DNA from: Nitrospinota bacterium
GTDB lineage: Bacteria > Tectomicrobia > Entotheonellia > J063
NCBI GenBank assembly: GCA_003696125.1
Contig: RFHZ01000295.1
Coordinates: forward strand, 1-5,038
Direction: 5' to 3'
Length of the DNA stretch: 5,038 nucleotides
The position numbers and the translations under genes were made by a program. Below the pieces are notes generated by a model, which did not search any database, was not told the origin of the DNA, and saw only the letters and a program-made list of their open reading frames with translations. Positions 1 to 5,038 of this stretch are shown one piece after another (position 1 is the stretch's first letter; each line of letters begins with the position of its first letter).

Positions 1-30
1 ATCTTCAGGCCATGCGTGACCGGAAGAACT

Positions 31-110
31 TTTTACCGCCGAGCACGCAGAGAACGCCGGGAGAAATAAGCAAAAACGCTCGGCGGACTCGGCGGACTCG
101 GCGGTGTAAA
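31..110. repeat. Palindromic intergenic element with 9-nt periodic arms
   Basis: The left end reads TTTTACCGCCGAG (31-43). The right end reads CTCGGCGGTGTAAA (97-110), its reverse complement apart from a 2-nt insertion. Each arm is built of 9-nt units: ACCGCCGAG (35-43), CACGCAGAG (44-52) and a degenerate AACGCCGGG on the left; CTCGGCGGA (79-87), CTCGGCGGA (88-96) and CTCGGCGGT (97-105) on the right. An A-rich spacer of about 15 nt (64-78) lies between the arms, so the whole would fold into an imperfect hairpin. Many environmental bacterial genomes carry dispersed intergenic palindromes of this style, with CCGCCAAG- or CAGAGRC-type units. Assignment to that class is from recollection, and the copy number in this genome is unknown. 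It encodes nothing visible. Confidence 0.6.
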
Positions 111-181
111 CTTGTAGACAGCGCTAAGTTCGTGGGACAAAAAAGTGCGTAAACGTTAGTCATAGTTACTTATAACCCTGC

Positions 182-195
182 GGAGATACAGGATG
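182..195 (+). promoter_or_regulatory. Ribosome binding site fixing the original start of the nuclease-like gene
   Basis: GGAG at 182-185 lies 7 nt before the ATG at 193. The alternative ATG at 224, which opens the long frame, has no purine-rich Shine-Dalgarno sequence before it. This makes 193 the likely ancestral start and shows that the gene changes frame shortly afterwards. A TATAAC at 171-176 could be a -10 box, but no -35 element is convincing, so no promoter is called in 111-181. Confidence 0.55.
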
Positions 196-937
196 GCATT
201 TCAAGACTTTAAATCCGTGGCCGATGTACAGACGAAATATCATAATTTATGAAGAGTTTACCTTTAGTACAACCTATGTAGATGTCCTGACTTCAGAAGC
301 ATCCCGGTGTGAGAATATCATCTATCCCATCTTACGAGAGATATACAAACACTATGTCGACAAGTTATCACTCTGGAGCCATAAGGCGATACGGGTTGAT
401 GAGGTGCTTTCCGGAGCAGCTGACTATATCTTCTCTCTCCGATCAGCATTGGGAAAAACGGTCTTAGAAAAACCGCTTGTCCTGGTAGCAGAGGCAAAGA
501 AAAGCGATTTTGAACAGGGCTGGGGACAATGCCTGGCTGTGTTAGTGGCGGCGCAACGGATGAAGGAAAACGAGCATCTTCCTGTCTATAGAATTGTCAC
601 TGATGGACAGCTCTGGCAATTTGGAAGATTGGTGGAGCAGGTGTTTACCGTGCATAAGTCTGCCGTGACCACCTCGGATTTGGATCGCCTGTTTGGCTAT
701 ATCAACGCCATACTGCACAATGCTGTCGAGATGATAGCCTTACCTACCGGTTCATGGAAAGTAGTGAATCATAGCCCATGCCGTCCCCTTCAGGAGAAGG
801 AGCAGAGAGATGACAGATCCCTCACCGGAGATGCCGCTAGCTTCCTGGCTGGATTTAGACGAGCGGTATCGGATTCAGAGTACAGCCCGCCTCCCCCTGA
901 TCCCCTGCCGGGGAGAAGGGGCCTATTTCTGGGATAG
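193..937 (+). pseudogene. Frameshifted PD-(D/E)XK nuclease-like protein, probably non-functional
   Basis: From the ATG at 193 the frame reads MAFQDFKSVADVQTKYHNL and stops at 250-252. The frame opening at 224 then carries the rest, beginning EEFTFSTTYVDVLTSEASRCE at its residue 10. The opening words and the later SEASRCE, LGKTVL, EAKKSDFEQGWGQC and VTDGQLWQFG segments match, as I recall, one family of roughly 200-residue uncharacterised proteins related to the HsdR N-terminal nuclease fold. The PD-(D/E)XK-like residues are D67, E90-x-K92 and Q98/Q102 in the 224 frame (237 codons). Removing one base near 245 would join the frames. However, the remembered family has about 20 more residues between the two parts, so an internal deletion of 3n+2 bases is also possible. 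Beyond about residue 172 the translation looks unlike the family and overlaps the aminotransferase gene by 128 nt, so the proper stop also appears lost. The region is more AT-rich than its neighbours, consistent with acquisition by transfer. The alternative is a sequencing error in an intact gene. Confidence 0.6.
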
Positions 938-2171
938 CGAGGGGAAACGCTATCTCGACTTTGAGTCTGGTCAGGTGTGTGTCTCTACCGGTCACTGCCA
1001 TCCGCAGATGGTGGAAGCGATCACCAGACAGGCCCATCTGTTGATGCAAACAGGCTCCGGATTTACCACCCTGCCCCAGATCCTGCTGGCCAAGCGCCTG
1101 GCCGAACTCTCCTCGCCTCCTCTCCAGAAGAGCTACTTTGCCTGTACCGGTTCCGAATCGAACGAAGCCGCCTTGCGTCTGGCCAAGGTCTATACCGGAC
1201 GCTTTGAAGTCGTGGCCCTGCTCCGTAGCTATCATGGACGGACCTTTGCCAGTTGGTCCCTGACCGGGATGGGAGGCTCTGCCCGGGCAGGATACGGTCC
1301 TCCCATGCCCGGGGTAACCTTTATCCCTGCCCCCTACGAGTACCGGTGTGGGTATTGCCAGAGCACAGGCACCTGCAACCTCTCCTGCTTTGACGCAGCC
1401 AGGGACCTGATTGACCGCTCGACTTCGGGTAAACCGGCCGCCGTCTTCTTCGAGTTTGTGTTGAGCGCCGGGGGCATGATCGTGGTGCCCCGTAACTGGG
1501 TCATGGCCCTCCAGGAGTTCTGCCGGGAACGAGATACCCTCCTTGTGGCCGACGAGGCGCAGACCGGAATCGGTCGGGCCGGCAACTGGTTCTGCTACCA
1601 GGAATACGGGATCGTCCCCGATATCGTTACCCTGTCGAAGAGCCTGGGAGGGGGAGTCCCCCTTTCTGCGGTCATCACCTCGGCCGCTGTTGCCGATGAT
1701 GCCGTGGCCAAAGGGTACATGCAGAGCTCTTCCCATACCGGCGATCCGCTCCTCTGTGCCGCAGGATTGGCCAATATCGACATCATCGAGAAGGAACAGA
1801 TCCTGGCCAATGTCAAAGAGGTCGGAGCCTATCTGAAGGCAGGATTACAGCAAATCCAGCACCGGTACGAGATCATCGGCGATGTGCGCGGCATCGGCCT
1901 TCTGCTCGGGGTAGAGTTCGTCGAGGACAGGGAGCGCAAGACTCCATCAAGCCGGCTGGCCACCGCGGTGTGGCGTCACTGCCAGGAACGGGGCCTCCAT
2001 CTCTCTTACCGGCCTCCGGCACATGGACATGCCGGTGTTCTTGCCGATAACGTGATCCGTTTCCTTCCCCCTCTGATCCTGACCCGTTCCCAGGCCGCCG
2101 AAGCGTTACAGATCTTTGAGGAGGGGGTAAAAGCGGCTGCCCGGGGCCAGGGGTCTCAAAAAATTTTATAA
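810..2171 (+). CDS. Class III PLP-dependent aminotransferase, resembling 2,2-dialkylglycine decarboxylase
   Basis: A 453-residue cytosolic fold-type I PLP enzyme of the usual family length. Visible landmarks, in order: SGQ (53-55), GHCHP (61-65), the phosphate-binding TGSESNEAA (113-121), aromatic plus histidine YHG (141-143), E215, DEAQTG (248-253, with D248 for the pyridine nitrogen), LSKSLGGG with Schiff-base lysine K277, a THTGDP-like segment SHTGDP (308-313), GDVRGIGLLLGVE (357-369) and R417 for the substrate carboxylate. The segments SGQ, DEAQTGIGR, PDIVTLSKSLG, GDVRG-GLLLGVE and IDRSTSG resemble Burkholderia dialkylglycine decarboxylase as I remember it, including its Q52, K272 and R406 equivalents. 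Its Trp138 is replaced by Tyr141. Substrate is therefore open: dialkylglycine decarboxylation with transamination, or an ordinary omega-amino or amine transamination. A loop with C180, C183, C189 and C193 is notable. The start is supported by AAGGAG (797-802), 7 nt before the ATG. No strong terminator follows. Confidence 0.9.
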   Translation: MTDPSPEMPLASWLDLDERYRIQSTARLPLIPCRGEGAYFWDSEGKRYLDFESGQVCVSTGHCHPQMVEAITRQAHLLMQTGSGFTTLPQILLAKRLAELSSPPLQKSYFACTGSESNEAALRLAKVYTGRFEVVALLRSYHGRTFASWSLTGMGGSARAGYGPPMPGVTFIPAPYEYRCGYCQSTGTCNLSCFDAARDLIDRSTSGKPAAVFFEFVLSAGGMIVVPRNWVMALQEFCRERDTLLVADEAQTGIGRAGNWFCYQEYGIVPDIVTLSKSLGGGVPLSAVITSAAVADDAVAKGYMQSSSHTGDPLLCAAGLANIDIIEKEQILANVKEVGAYLKAGLQQIQHRYEIIGDVRGIGLLLGVEFVEDRERKTPSSRLATAVWRHCQERGLHLSYRPPAHGHAGVLADNVIRFLPPLILTRSQAAEALQIFEEGVKAAARGQGSQKIL

Positions 2172-2296
2172 TCCTTGACTCAACTCTAAAGTTTTTTCAC
2201 ACACCAGAGGCGCTCTCCACCTCCCCCTCTTGCTCTCTATTCTTCTCAAGGCCTGCGAAATACGGCAAAAAATTTTTTCTTTCTGTGCTTTTCCCC
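2172..2296. other. Non-coding spacer upstream of the sigma-54 promoter
   Basis: No gene is supported here. The + strand is pyrimidine-rich from about 2210 to 2249. A6T6 lies at 2267-2278, ending 19 nt before the -24 element, and a related A6T4 overlaps the end of the aminotransferase gene (2158-2167). Such tracts bend DNA and could help an upstream activator reach sigma-54 polymerase. No clear IHF site, and no convincing inverted repeat of a known activator-site type, was seen. The weak AACT/AGTT hairpin followed by T6 (around 2182-2197) is too A/T-rich to call a terminator. Confidence 0.4.
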
Positions 2297-2312
2297 TGGC
2301 ACACCTCTTGCT
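2297..2312 (+). promoter_or_regulatory. Sigma-54 (RpoN) -24/-12 promoter of the chaperone cluster
   Basis: The sequence TGGCACACCTCTTGCT matches the sigma-54 consensus TGGCACG-N4-TTGCW at all but one fixed position. GG (2298-2299) and GC (2310-2311) are separated by exactly 10 nt, the invariant spacing. Transcription would be expected to start about 12 nt downstream, near 2322-2324, giving a leader of about 100 nt before hsp20. Such promoters need an AAA+ enhancer-binding activator, and none is encoded in the window. The orientation and position, directly before hsp20 and away from any coding region, support function. Confidence 0.8.
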
Positions 2313-2322
2313 AATAAAGGAG

Positions 2323-2423
2323 GGTGAAAAGACGTCCCCCGGGTGGAGAAGCGGGGAACGAGAAAAGAGAAAGCACGGCATCCATCATAGATACACTACG
2401 ACCAGGAAAGGAGGCGAGGAACT
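2323..2423 (+). other. Presumed 5' leader of hsp20
   Basis: This is the leader expected if transcription starts at the sigma-54 promoter. It has one modest hairpin possibility, a C-run (2336-2340) against GGGG (2353-2356). The rest is purine-rich and looks little structured. The hsp20 Shine-Dalgarno AAAGGAGG (2407-2414) shows no obvious nearby complement, so a ROSE-type or four-U thermosensor is not supported. No small reading frame in it resembles a gene. Confidence 0.4.
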
Positions 2424-2864
2424 ATGGCATTGGTGCGATGGGAACCTTTTGAAGGCATGACTCGGCTGCGCGAAGAGATGGATCGGCTGTTTGAAGACTT
2501 CTTTGGCAGCACTCCGCTGCGCCTGCGGGATGGAGGCCTGCTGGAGCCGGCCATCGAGGTGGCGGAGACCGATGAGGCGGTGGTGGTGAAGGCTCAGGTT
2601 CCTGGGGTGAGCAAAGACAACCTCAACCTGACCATCACCGACGATACCCTCACCCTGAAAGGGGAGGTCAAAGCGGAAGAAGAGCAGAAAGAGAAGAATT
2701 ACTACCGGCGTGAAATCCGCTACGGCTCCTTCCAGCGGACCATTCCGCTGCCGGTGGCGGTGAAGGCGGACCAGGCCAAAGCCCAGCTCAAGGATGGCAT
2801 CCTGCAGGTGACCATCCCCAAGAGCGAGGAGGCCAAGAGCAAGTCGATCCCGATCGAGGCGTAA
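2424..2864 (+). CDS. hsp20: Small heat-shock protein, Hsp20/alpha-crystallin family
   Basis: A 146-residue ATP-independent holdase, the normal size for class A bacterial small heat-shock proteins. Such proteins form oligomers that bind unfolding proteins and pass them to DnaK. The short N-terminal arm (1-40) has the usual amphipathic start, MALVRWEPFEG, followed by REEMDRLFEDFF. The alpha-crystallin domain spans about 41-133. It includes PAIEVAETDEAVVVKAQVPG (42-61), TLTLKGE (75-81), the dimerisation-loop region EKNYYRREIRYGSFQR (90-105) and the family signature around A120-x3-DGIL-x-VTIPK (to 133). The C-terminal anchor motif I-P-I is at 142-144. The start is supported by AAAGGAGG, 9 nt before the ATG. 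It is the first gene after a sigma-54 promoter and is followed by an intrinsic terminator, so it may be made in larger amounts than the downstream genes. The paired location with dnaK fits the chaperone relay. Confidence 0.95.
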   Translation: MALVRWEPFEGMTRLREEMDRLFEDFFGSTPLRLRDGGLLEPAIEVAETDEAVVVKAQVPGVSKDNLNLTITDDTLTLKGEVKAEEEQKEKNYYRREIRYGSFQRTIPLPVAVKADQAKAQLKDGILQVTIPKSEEAKSKSIPIEA

Positions 2865-2878
2865 GCCGTTGTATCGAC

Positions 2879-2901
2879 GCGTGACGGTGTAGCCGTCACG
2901 C
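2879..2901. repeat. Perfect 9-bp inverted repeat (REP-like hairpin)
   Basis: GCGTGACGG (2879-2887) and its exact reverse complement CCGTCACGC (2893-2901) flank a 5-nt loop, TGTAG. No T-run follows, so it is not itself an intrinsic terminator. It begins 15 nt after the hsp20 stop. It could be a dispersed REP-type element, or a 3'-end stabilising hairpin protecting hsp20 mRNA from exonucleases. Only a genome-wide count would tell. Confidence 0.6.
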
Positions 2902-2922
2902 CGTGGCAGGGTAAGCAAGCAG

Positions 2923-2950
2923 GGGGTCACCACGGTGACCCCTTTCTTTT
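2923..2950 (+). terminator. Rho-independent terminator after hsp20
   Basis: GGGGTCAC (2923-2930) pairs perfectly with GTGACCCC (2935-2942) around a CACG loop, with a further possible C-G closing pair and a G-U pair at the base. TTTCTTTT (2943-2950) follows directly. This is a strong GC stem with a T-rich tail, 58 nt after the hsp20 stop. It would end or attenuate transcripts between hsp20 and the coiled-coil gene/dnaK pair. Confidence 0.8.
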
Positions 2951-2964
2951 GCCCGAAAACGCAC

Positions 2965-3109
2965 CAGAACAGAGAAGAGTTCTGCCTCCTGGATGATCCT
3001 GGTGTCTGCTTCCAGGAGCATCGCTGCGCTATGACAGGAGCGGTGTCAGCCGCGGCTCCAGAGGAGACGGTTTGGCCCTGCAGTCGCAGGCATTGGCTCC
3101 TGTCAGGAG
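2965..3109 (+). other. Highly self-complementary non-coding region, possible structured RNA or leader
   Basis: Between the terminator and the next gene there is no credible reading frame but a chain of complementary segments. CAGAAC (2965-2970) pairs with GTTCTG (2979-2984). CTCCTGGA (2986-2993) pairs with TCCAGGAG (3011-3018). TGACAGGAGC (3032-3041) is matched exactly by GCTCCTGTCA (3096-3105), enclosing CTCC/GGAG (3056-3059 with 3063-3066), the palindrome AGCCGCGGCT (3048-3057) and CCTGC/GCAGG (3077-3081 with 3086-3090). CAGGAG occurs three times (3013, 3035, 3104) and CTCCTG twice (2986, 3097), so alternative pairings exist. CTCCTG at 3097-3102 can pair either with 3035-3040 or partly with the adjacent GGAG at 3106-3109. 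It may be a regulatory leader of the downstream genes or a small RNA. I do not recognise it as any known riboswitch. Confidence 0.45.
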
Positions 3110-3163
3110 AAGGAAACCAGAGATGATATCCGAGCAGGAACAGGTGAAAGGAGGGAGATAGAG

Positions 3164-3880
3164 ATGACCGGGCTGGCATTGCTTATCGCATGTGTGGCGC
3201 TCGTCTTCAGCGGAATCGCCTACTGGCGATCCGGTGGTCGTAGCGATGTAGAGCAGGCACGGGAAGAGATCCGGCGAGAACTCGAAACACTGCGTACCAG
3301 ACAGAAAGCGTTGATCGAAGCGCTGACCTACCGGATCCAGCGCGGATACGAGCAGTCTCTGCAGCGGATCAAGCAGGCCCAAAGGCGGTTGCAAGAGATG
3401 AAGGGGGAGACGGTGGAAGGACTGCAAAAGCGGATAGATCTGGCCATGCAGGATCTGGAGAGCTTAAAGCAGAAGGCAGAGCAGGGTATGGCTTCGGTGA
3501 GAGGAGGCGTGGTGGAGAAAGCGCATCAGGCAGAAGAAGCGGTGTCCCGTCGTGTGCGGAGAATCGAGGGACGTATCCAGATCCTGTCTGGCAAATCGAC
3601 CATCAACCGGGCACAGCGCTTCATCGAGAAGGAGGAGTTTGATCAGGCAGAAGAACTGCTCAAAGAAGCGGTTGATGAACTCAGGGAGGCGAAGAGGTAT
3701 CTCCCCGATTACGATCCGTCGCTGAATACGGCGCTCACCACACTCCGAGAAGCCCTGAAGGCGGTGCAGATGAAGGCAGAGGATCTGCGTACCAAAGTCG
3801 AACAGGTGATGAAAGAAAACGAGCAACTGCTCTCCGCCTTGGAGGGAGCAGAACAGGAGGAGGAGAAACACCATGGCTAA
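3164..3880 (+). CDS. Membrane-anchored coiled-coil protein of unknown function, coupled to dnaK
   Basis: 238 residues, not recognised as a named family. One N-terminal hydrophobic segment (about 4-21, [18 protein letters not shown]) is followed by Arg-rich sequence (from R22). By the positive-inside rule this puts the long C-terminal part in the cytoplasm. Residues 28-135 are almost wholly charged helical heptad-like sequence rich in E, R, K, Q and L, predicted as coiled coil. Residues 145-180 (with [20 protein letters not shown] at 153-172) look like one helix pair of the TPR type. A second helical stretch (187-227) ends in an acidic tail. A strong Shine-Dalgarno AGGAGG (3149-3154) lies 9 nt before the ATG. 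The end overlaps the dnaK start by 8 nt, so translational coupling is likely. By location it may tether or assist DnaK or Hsp20 at the membrane, but that is inference only. Size and coiled-coil style recall PspA, though PspA lacks a transmembrane segment and no homology is claimed. Confidence 0.8.
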   Translation: MTGLALLIACVALVFSGIAYWRSGGRSDVEQAREEIRRELETLRTRQKALIEALTYRIQRGYEQSLQRIKQAQRRLQEMKGETVEGLQKRIDLAMQDLESLKQKAEQGMASVRGGVVEKAHQAEEAVSRRVRRIEGRIQILSGKSTINRAQRFIEKEEFDQAEELLKEAVDELREAKRYLPDYDPSLNTALTTLREALKAVQMKAEDLRTKVEQVMKENEQLLSALEGAEQEEEKHHG

Positions 3881-5038
3881 AGCCGTAGGAATAGATCTGG
3901 GAACAACAAACTCGGTCATCGCCTACATGGAAGGGGATAAGCCGACCGTCATCGTCAATGCCGAGGGTGGCCGGACTACCCCCTCGGTGGTGGCCTACAA
4001 GGAGAACGGCGAACGCTTGGTAGGACAGCTGGCCAAGCGACAGGCCGTCTTAAACCCCAAAGGGACCATCTATTCGGCCAAGCGCTTCATCGGCCGGAAA
4101 TGGGATGAGGTAGAAGAGGAGAGCAAGATCGTCTCCTACAAGGTGGTGAGAGGACCGAACGACGCGGTCCGCTTTGAGGTGCATGGCAAGCAGATTGCCC
4201 CGGAAGAGGTCTCGGCTGCGGTACTGCGCAAGCTGGTCGATGATGCATCCAGGTTCCTGGGAGAGAAGATCACCGAGGCGGTGATCACCGTACCGGCCTA
4301 CTTTAACGATGCCCAGCGGCAGGCGACCAGAGACGCAGGCCGGATTGCGGGTCTCAACGTCTTGCGGATCATCAACGAGCCGACCGCTGCCGCCCTGGCT
4401 TACGGCATGGACAAGAAACAGCACGAGACGATCATGGTCTTCGATCTGGGAGGAGGAACGTTTGACGTCTCCATCCTGGATGTCGGGGATGGGGTCTGCG
4501 AAGTGCGGGCAACGGCCGGAGACTCCCACCTGGGGGGTGACGACTTTGACAAGCGGATCGTGGACTGGATGGCCGACGAGTTCAAGAAGGAGTACGGCAT
4601 CGAGCTGCGCAACGATCCGCAGGCGTTGCAACGACTCTACGAGGCGGCAGAGAAGGCGAAGTGTGAGCTCTCCAGCACCATGCAGACCGAGATCAACCTC
4701 CCCTTTATCACCGCCGATGCCAGCGGTCCCAAGCACCTGCAGATGACCCTGACCCGGGCCAAGTTTGAGGCCCTGACCCATGATCTGGTGCAACGCTGTA
4801 TCGGACCGGTCAAGCAGGCGCTGGCCGATGCCAAGCTCACCGAGAAGGATATCGATGAGGTGATCCTGGTCGGGGGATCGACCCGGATCCCGGCGGTGCA
4901 GGCGCTGGTGCGGCAGTTGACCGGTGGAAAAGAACCGAATATCAGTGTCAACCCTGATGAGGTCGTTGCTCTCGGTGCTGCCGTGCAGGCCGGCATCATC
5001 AAAGGGGAAGTGGAGGATGTGCTCCTGCTCGATGTGAC
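3873..5038 (+). CDS. dnaK: Chaperone DnaK (Hsp70), 3' end outside the window
   Basis: 388 complete codons are present, covering the whole nucleotide-binding domain and the start of the interdomain linker (EDVLLLDV, 381-388). The substrate-binding domain lies beyond the window. DnaK is the ATP-driven cytosolic Hsp70 that refolds proteins with DnaJ and GrpE. The three Hsp70 signatures are present: GIDLGTTNS (6-14), [14 protein letters not shown] (189-202) and [14 protein letters not shown] (330-343). Catalytic K70 (in SAKRFIG), [13 protein letters not shown] (140-152), [11 protein letters not shown] (168-178) and the GGDDFD loop (221-226) are also present. The segment around 77-100 is the extra piece typical of Gram-negative-type DnaKs. 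The start has a repeated GGAGG-rich Shine-Dalgarno (3856-3865), 7 nt upstream, inside the end of the preceding gene, whose stop is overlapped by 8 nt. grpE and dnaJ, its usual co-chaperone genes, are not in the window and may lie downstream. No CIRCE operator was seen. Confidence 0.98.
   Translation, partial: MAKAVGIDLGTTNSVIAYMEGDKPTVIVNAEGGRTTPSVVAYKENGERLVGQLAKRQAVLNPKGTIYSAKRFIGRKWDEVEEESKIVSYKVVRGPNDAVRFEVHGKQIAPEEVSAAVLRKLVDDASRFLGEKITEAVITVPAYFNDAQRQATRDAGRIAGLNVLRIINEPTAAALAYGMDKKQHETIMVFDLGGGTFDVSILDVGDGVCEVRATAGDSHLGGDDFDKRIVDWMADEFKKEYGIELRNDPQALQRLYEAAEKAKCELSSTMQTEINLPFITADASGPKHLQMTLTRAKFEALTHDLVQRCIGPVKQALADAKLTEKDIDEVILVGGSTRIPAVQALVRQLTGGKEPNISVNPDEVVALGAAVQAGIIKGEVEDVLLLDV

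Noticed and set aside
79-105. Three tandem CTCGGCGGA/T copies considered as a CRISPR or iteron array
   Set aside because: The units are 9 nt and directly abutting, with no spacers. They are one arm of a palindromic element, with no replication gene nearby.
855-1736. 293-codon minus-strand reading frame across the aminotransferase gene
   Set aside because: It is fully antisense to an unmistakable class III aminotransferase, is low in recognisable motifs and Gly/Arg-rich, and reflects third-position GC bias.
2230-2460. 76-codon plus-strand reading frame upstream of hsp20
   Set aside because: It spans the sigma-54 promoter and leader, so it would start before the transcript does. It has no Shine-Dalgarno and no recognisable protein features.
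2935-3126. 63-codon plus-strand reading frame between hsp20 and the coiled-coil gene
   Set aside because: It begins within the terminator stem-loop and lies over stem-loops. The translation is unremarkable and there is no ribosome binding site.
2385-3179. 264-codon minus-strand reading frame covering hsp20 and the intergenic region
   Set aside because: It runs through hsp20, two hairpins and the terminator, has no family motif, and lacks a plausible ribosome binding site.
3182-3193. Possible lipobox L-I-A-C at residues 7-10 of the coiled-coil protein
   Set aside because: Only nine residues precede the Cys and none is basic, and the hydrophobic stretch continues past it to about residue 21. 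A transmembrane anchor is more likely than a lipoprotein signal.
4050-4793. 247-codon minus-strand reading frame inside dnaK
   Set aside because: Long antisense frames are a known by-product of dnaK codon use. Nothing in its translation suggests a real protein.

Overview
The window comes from a diderm bacterium that cannot be placed further from 5 kb. Three things support this. The DnaK nucleotide-binding domain carries the extra segment after the first β-sheet subdomain (about residues 77-100) that Gram-negative-type DnaKs have and most Gram-positive ones lack. A near-perfect sigma-54 promoter precedes the heat-shock genes. The left edge carries a palindromic intergenic element of a kind common in environmental genomes with many repeats. 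Coding sequence is moderately GC-rich, except for the visibly more AT-rich first gene. All supported genes are on the + strand.

Left part (1-937): a palindromic, 9-nt-periodic repeat element (31-110), a short leader, then a remnant of a PD-(D/E)XK-nuclease-like gene. This remnant has a good ribosome binding site and start at 193 but shifts frame after about 18 codons. The rest of the protein is in another frame, and its tail runs into the next gene. Middle (810-2171): an intact PLP-dependent class III aminotransferase. Among the enzymes I can recall in detail, it is closest to 2,2-dialkylglycine decarboxylase.

Right part (2297-5038): a chaperone cluster. A sigma-54 -24/-12 promoter and a leader of about 100 nt precede an Hsp20 small heat-shock protein gene. 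After it come a perfect 9-bp hairpin, an intrinsic terminator and about 145 nt of strongly self-complementary non-coding sequence. Next are a gene for an unrecognised membrane-anchored coiled-coil protein and, overlapping it by 8 nt, dnaK. The window cuts dnaK off in the interdomain linker. The layout suggests that Hsp20 holds unfolding proteins and DnaK refolds them. The coiled-coil protein, translationally coupled to DnaK, is the unexplained partner. The terminator may let hsp20 be expressed more strongly than the downstream pair. No CIRCE element (the HrcA operator) and no clear sigma-32 promoter was seen, so stress control probably runs through sigma-54 and an activator encoded elsewhere.

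The parts most worth following up are the sigma-54 control of a chaperone operon, the structured hsp20-to-coiled-coil intergenic region, and the coiled-coil protein itself. None of these proves a new system from sequence alone.
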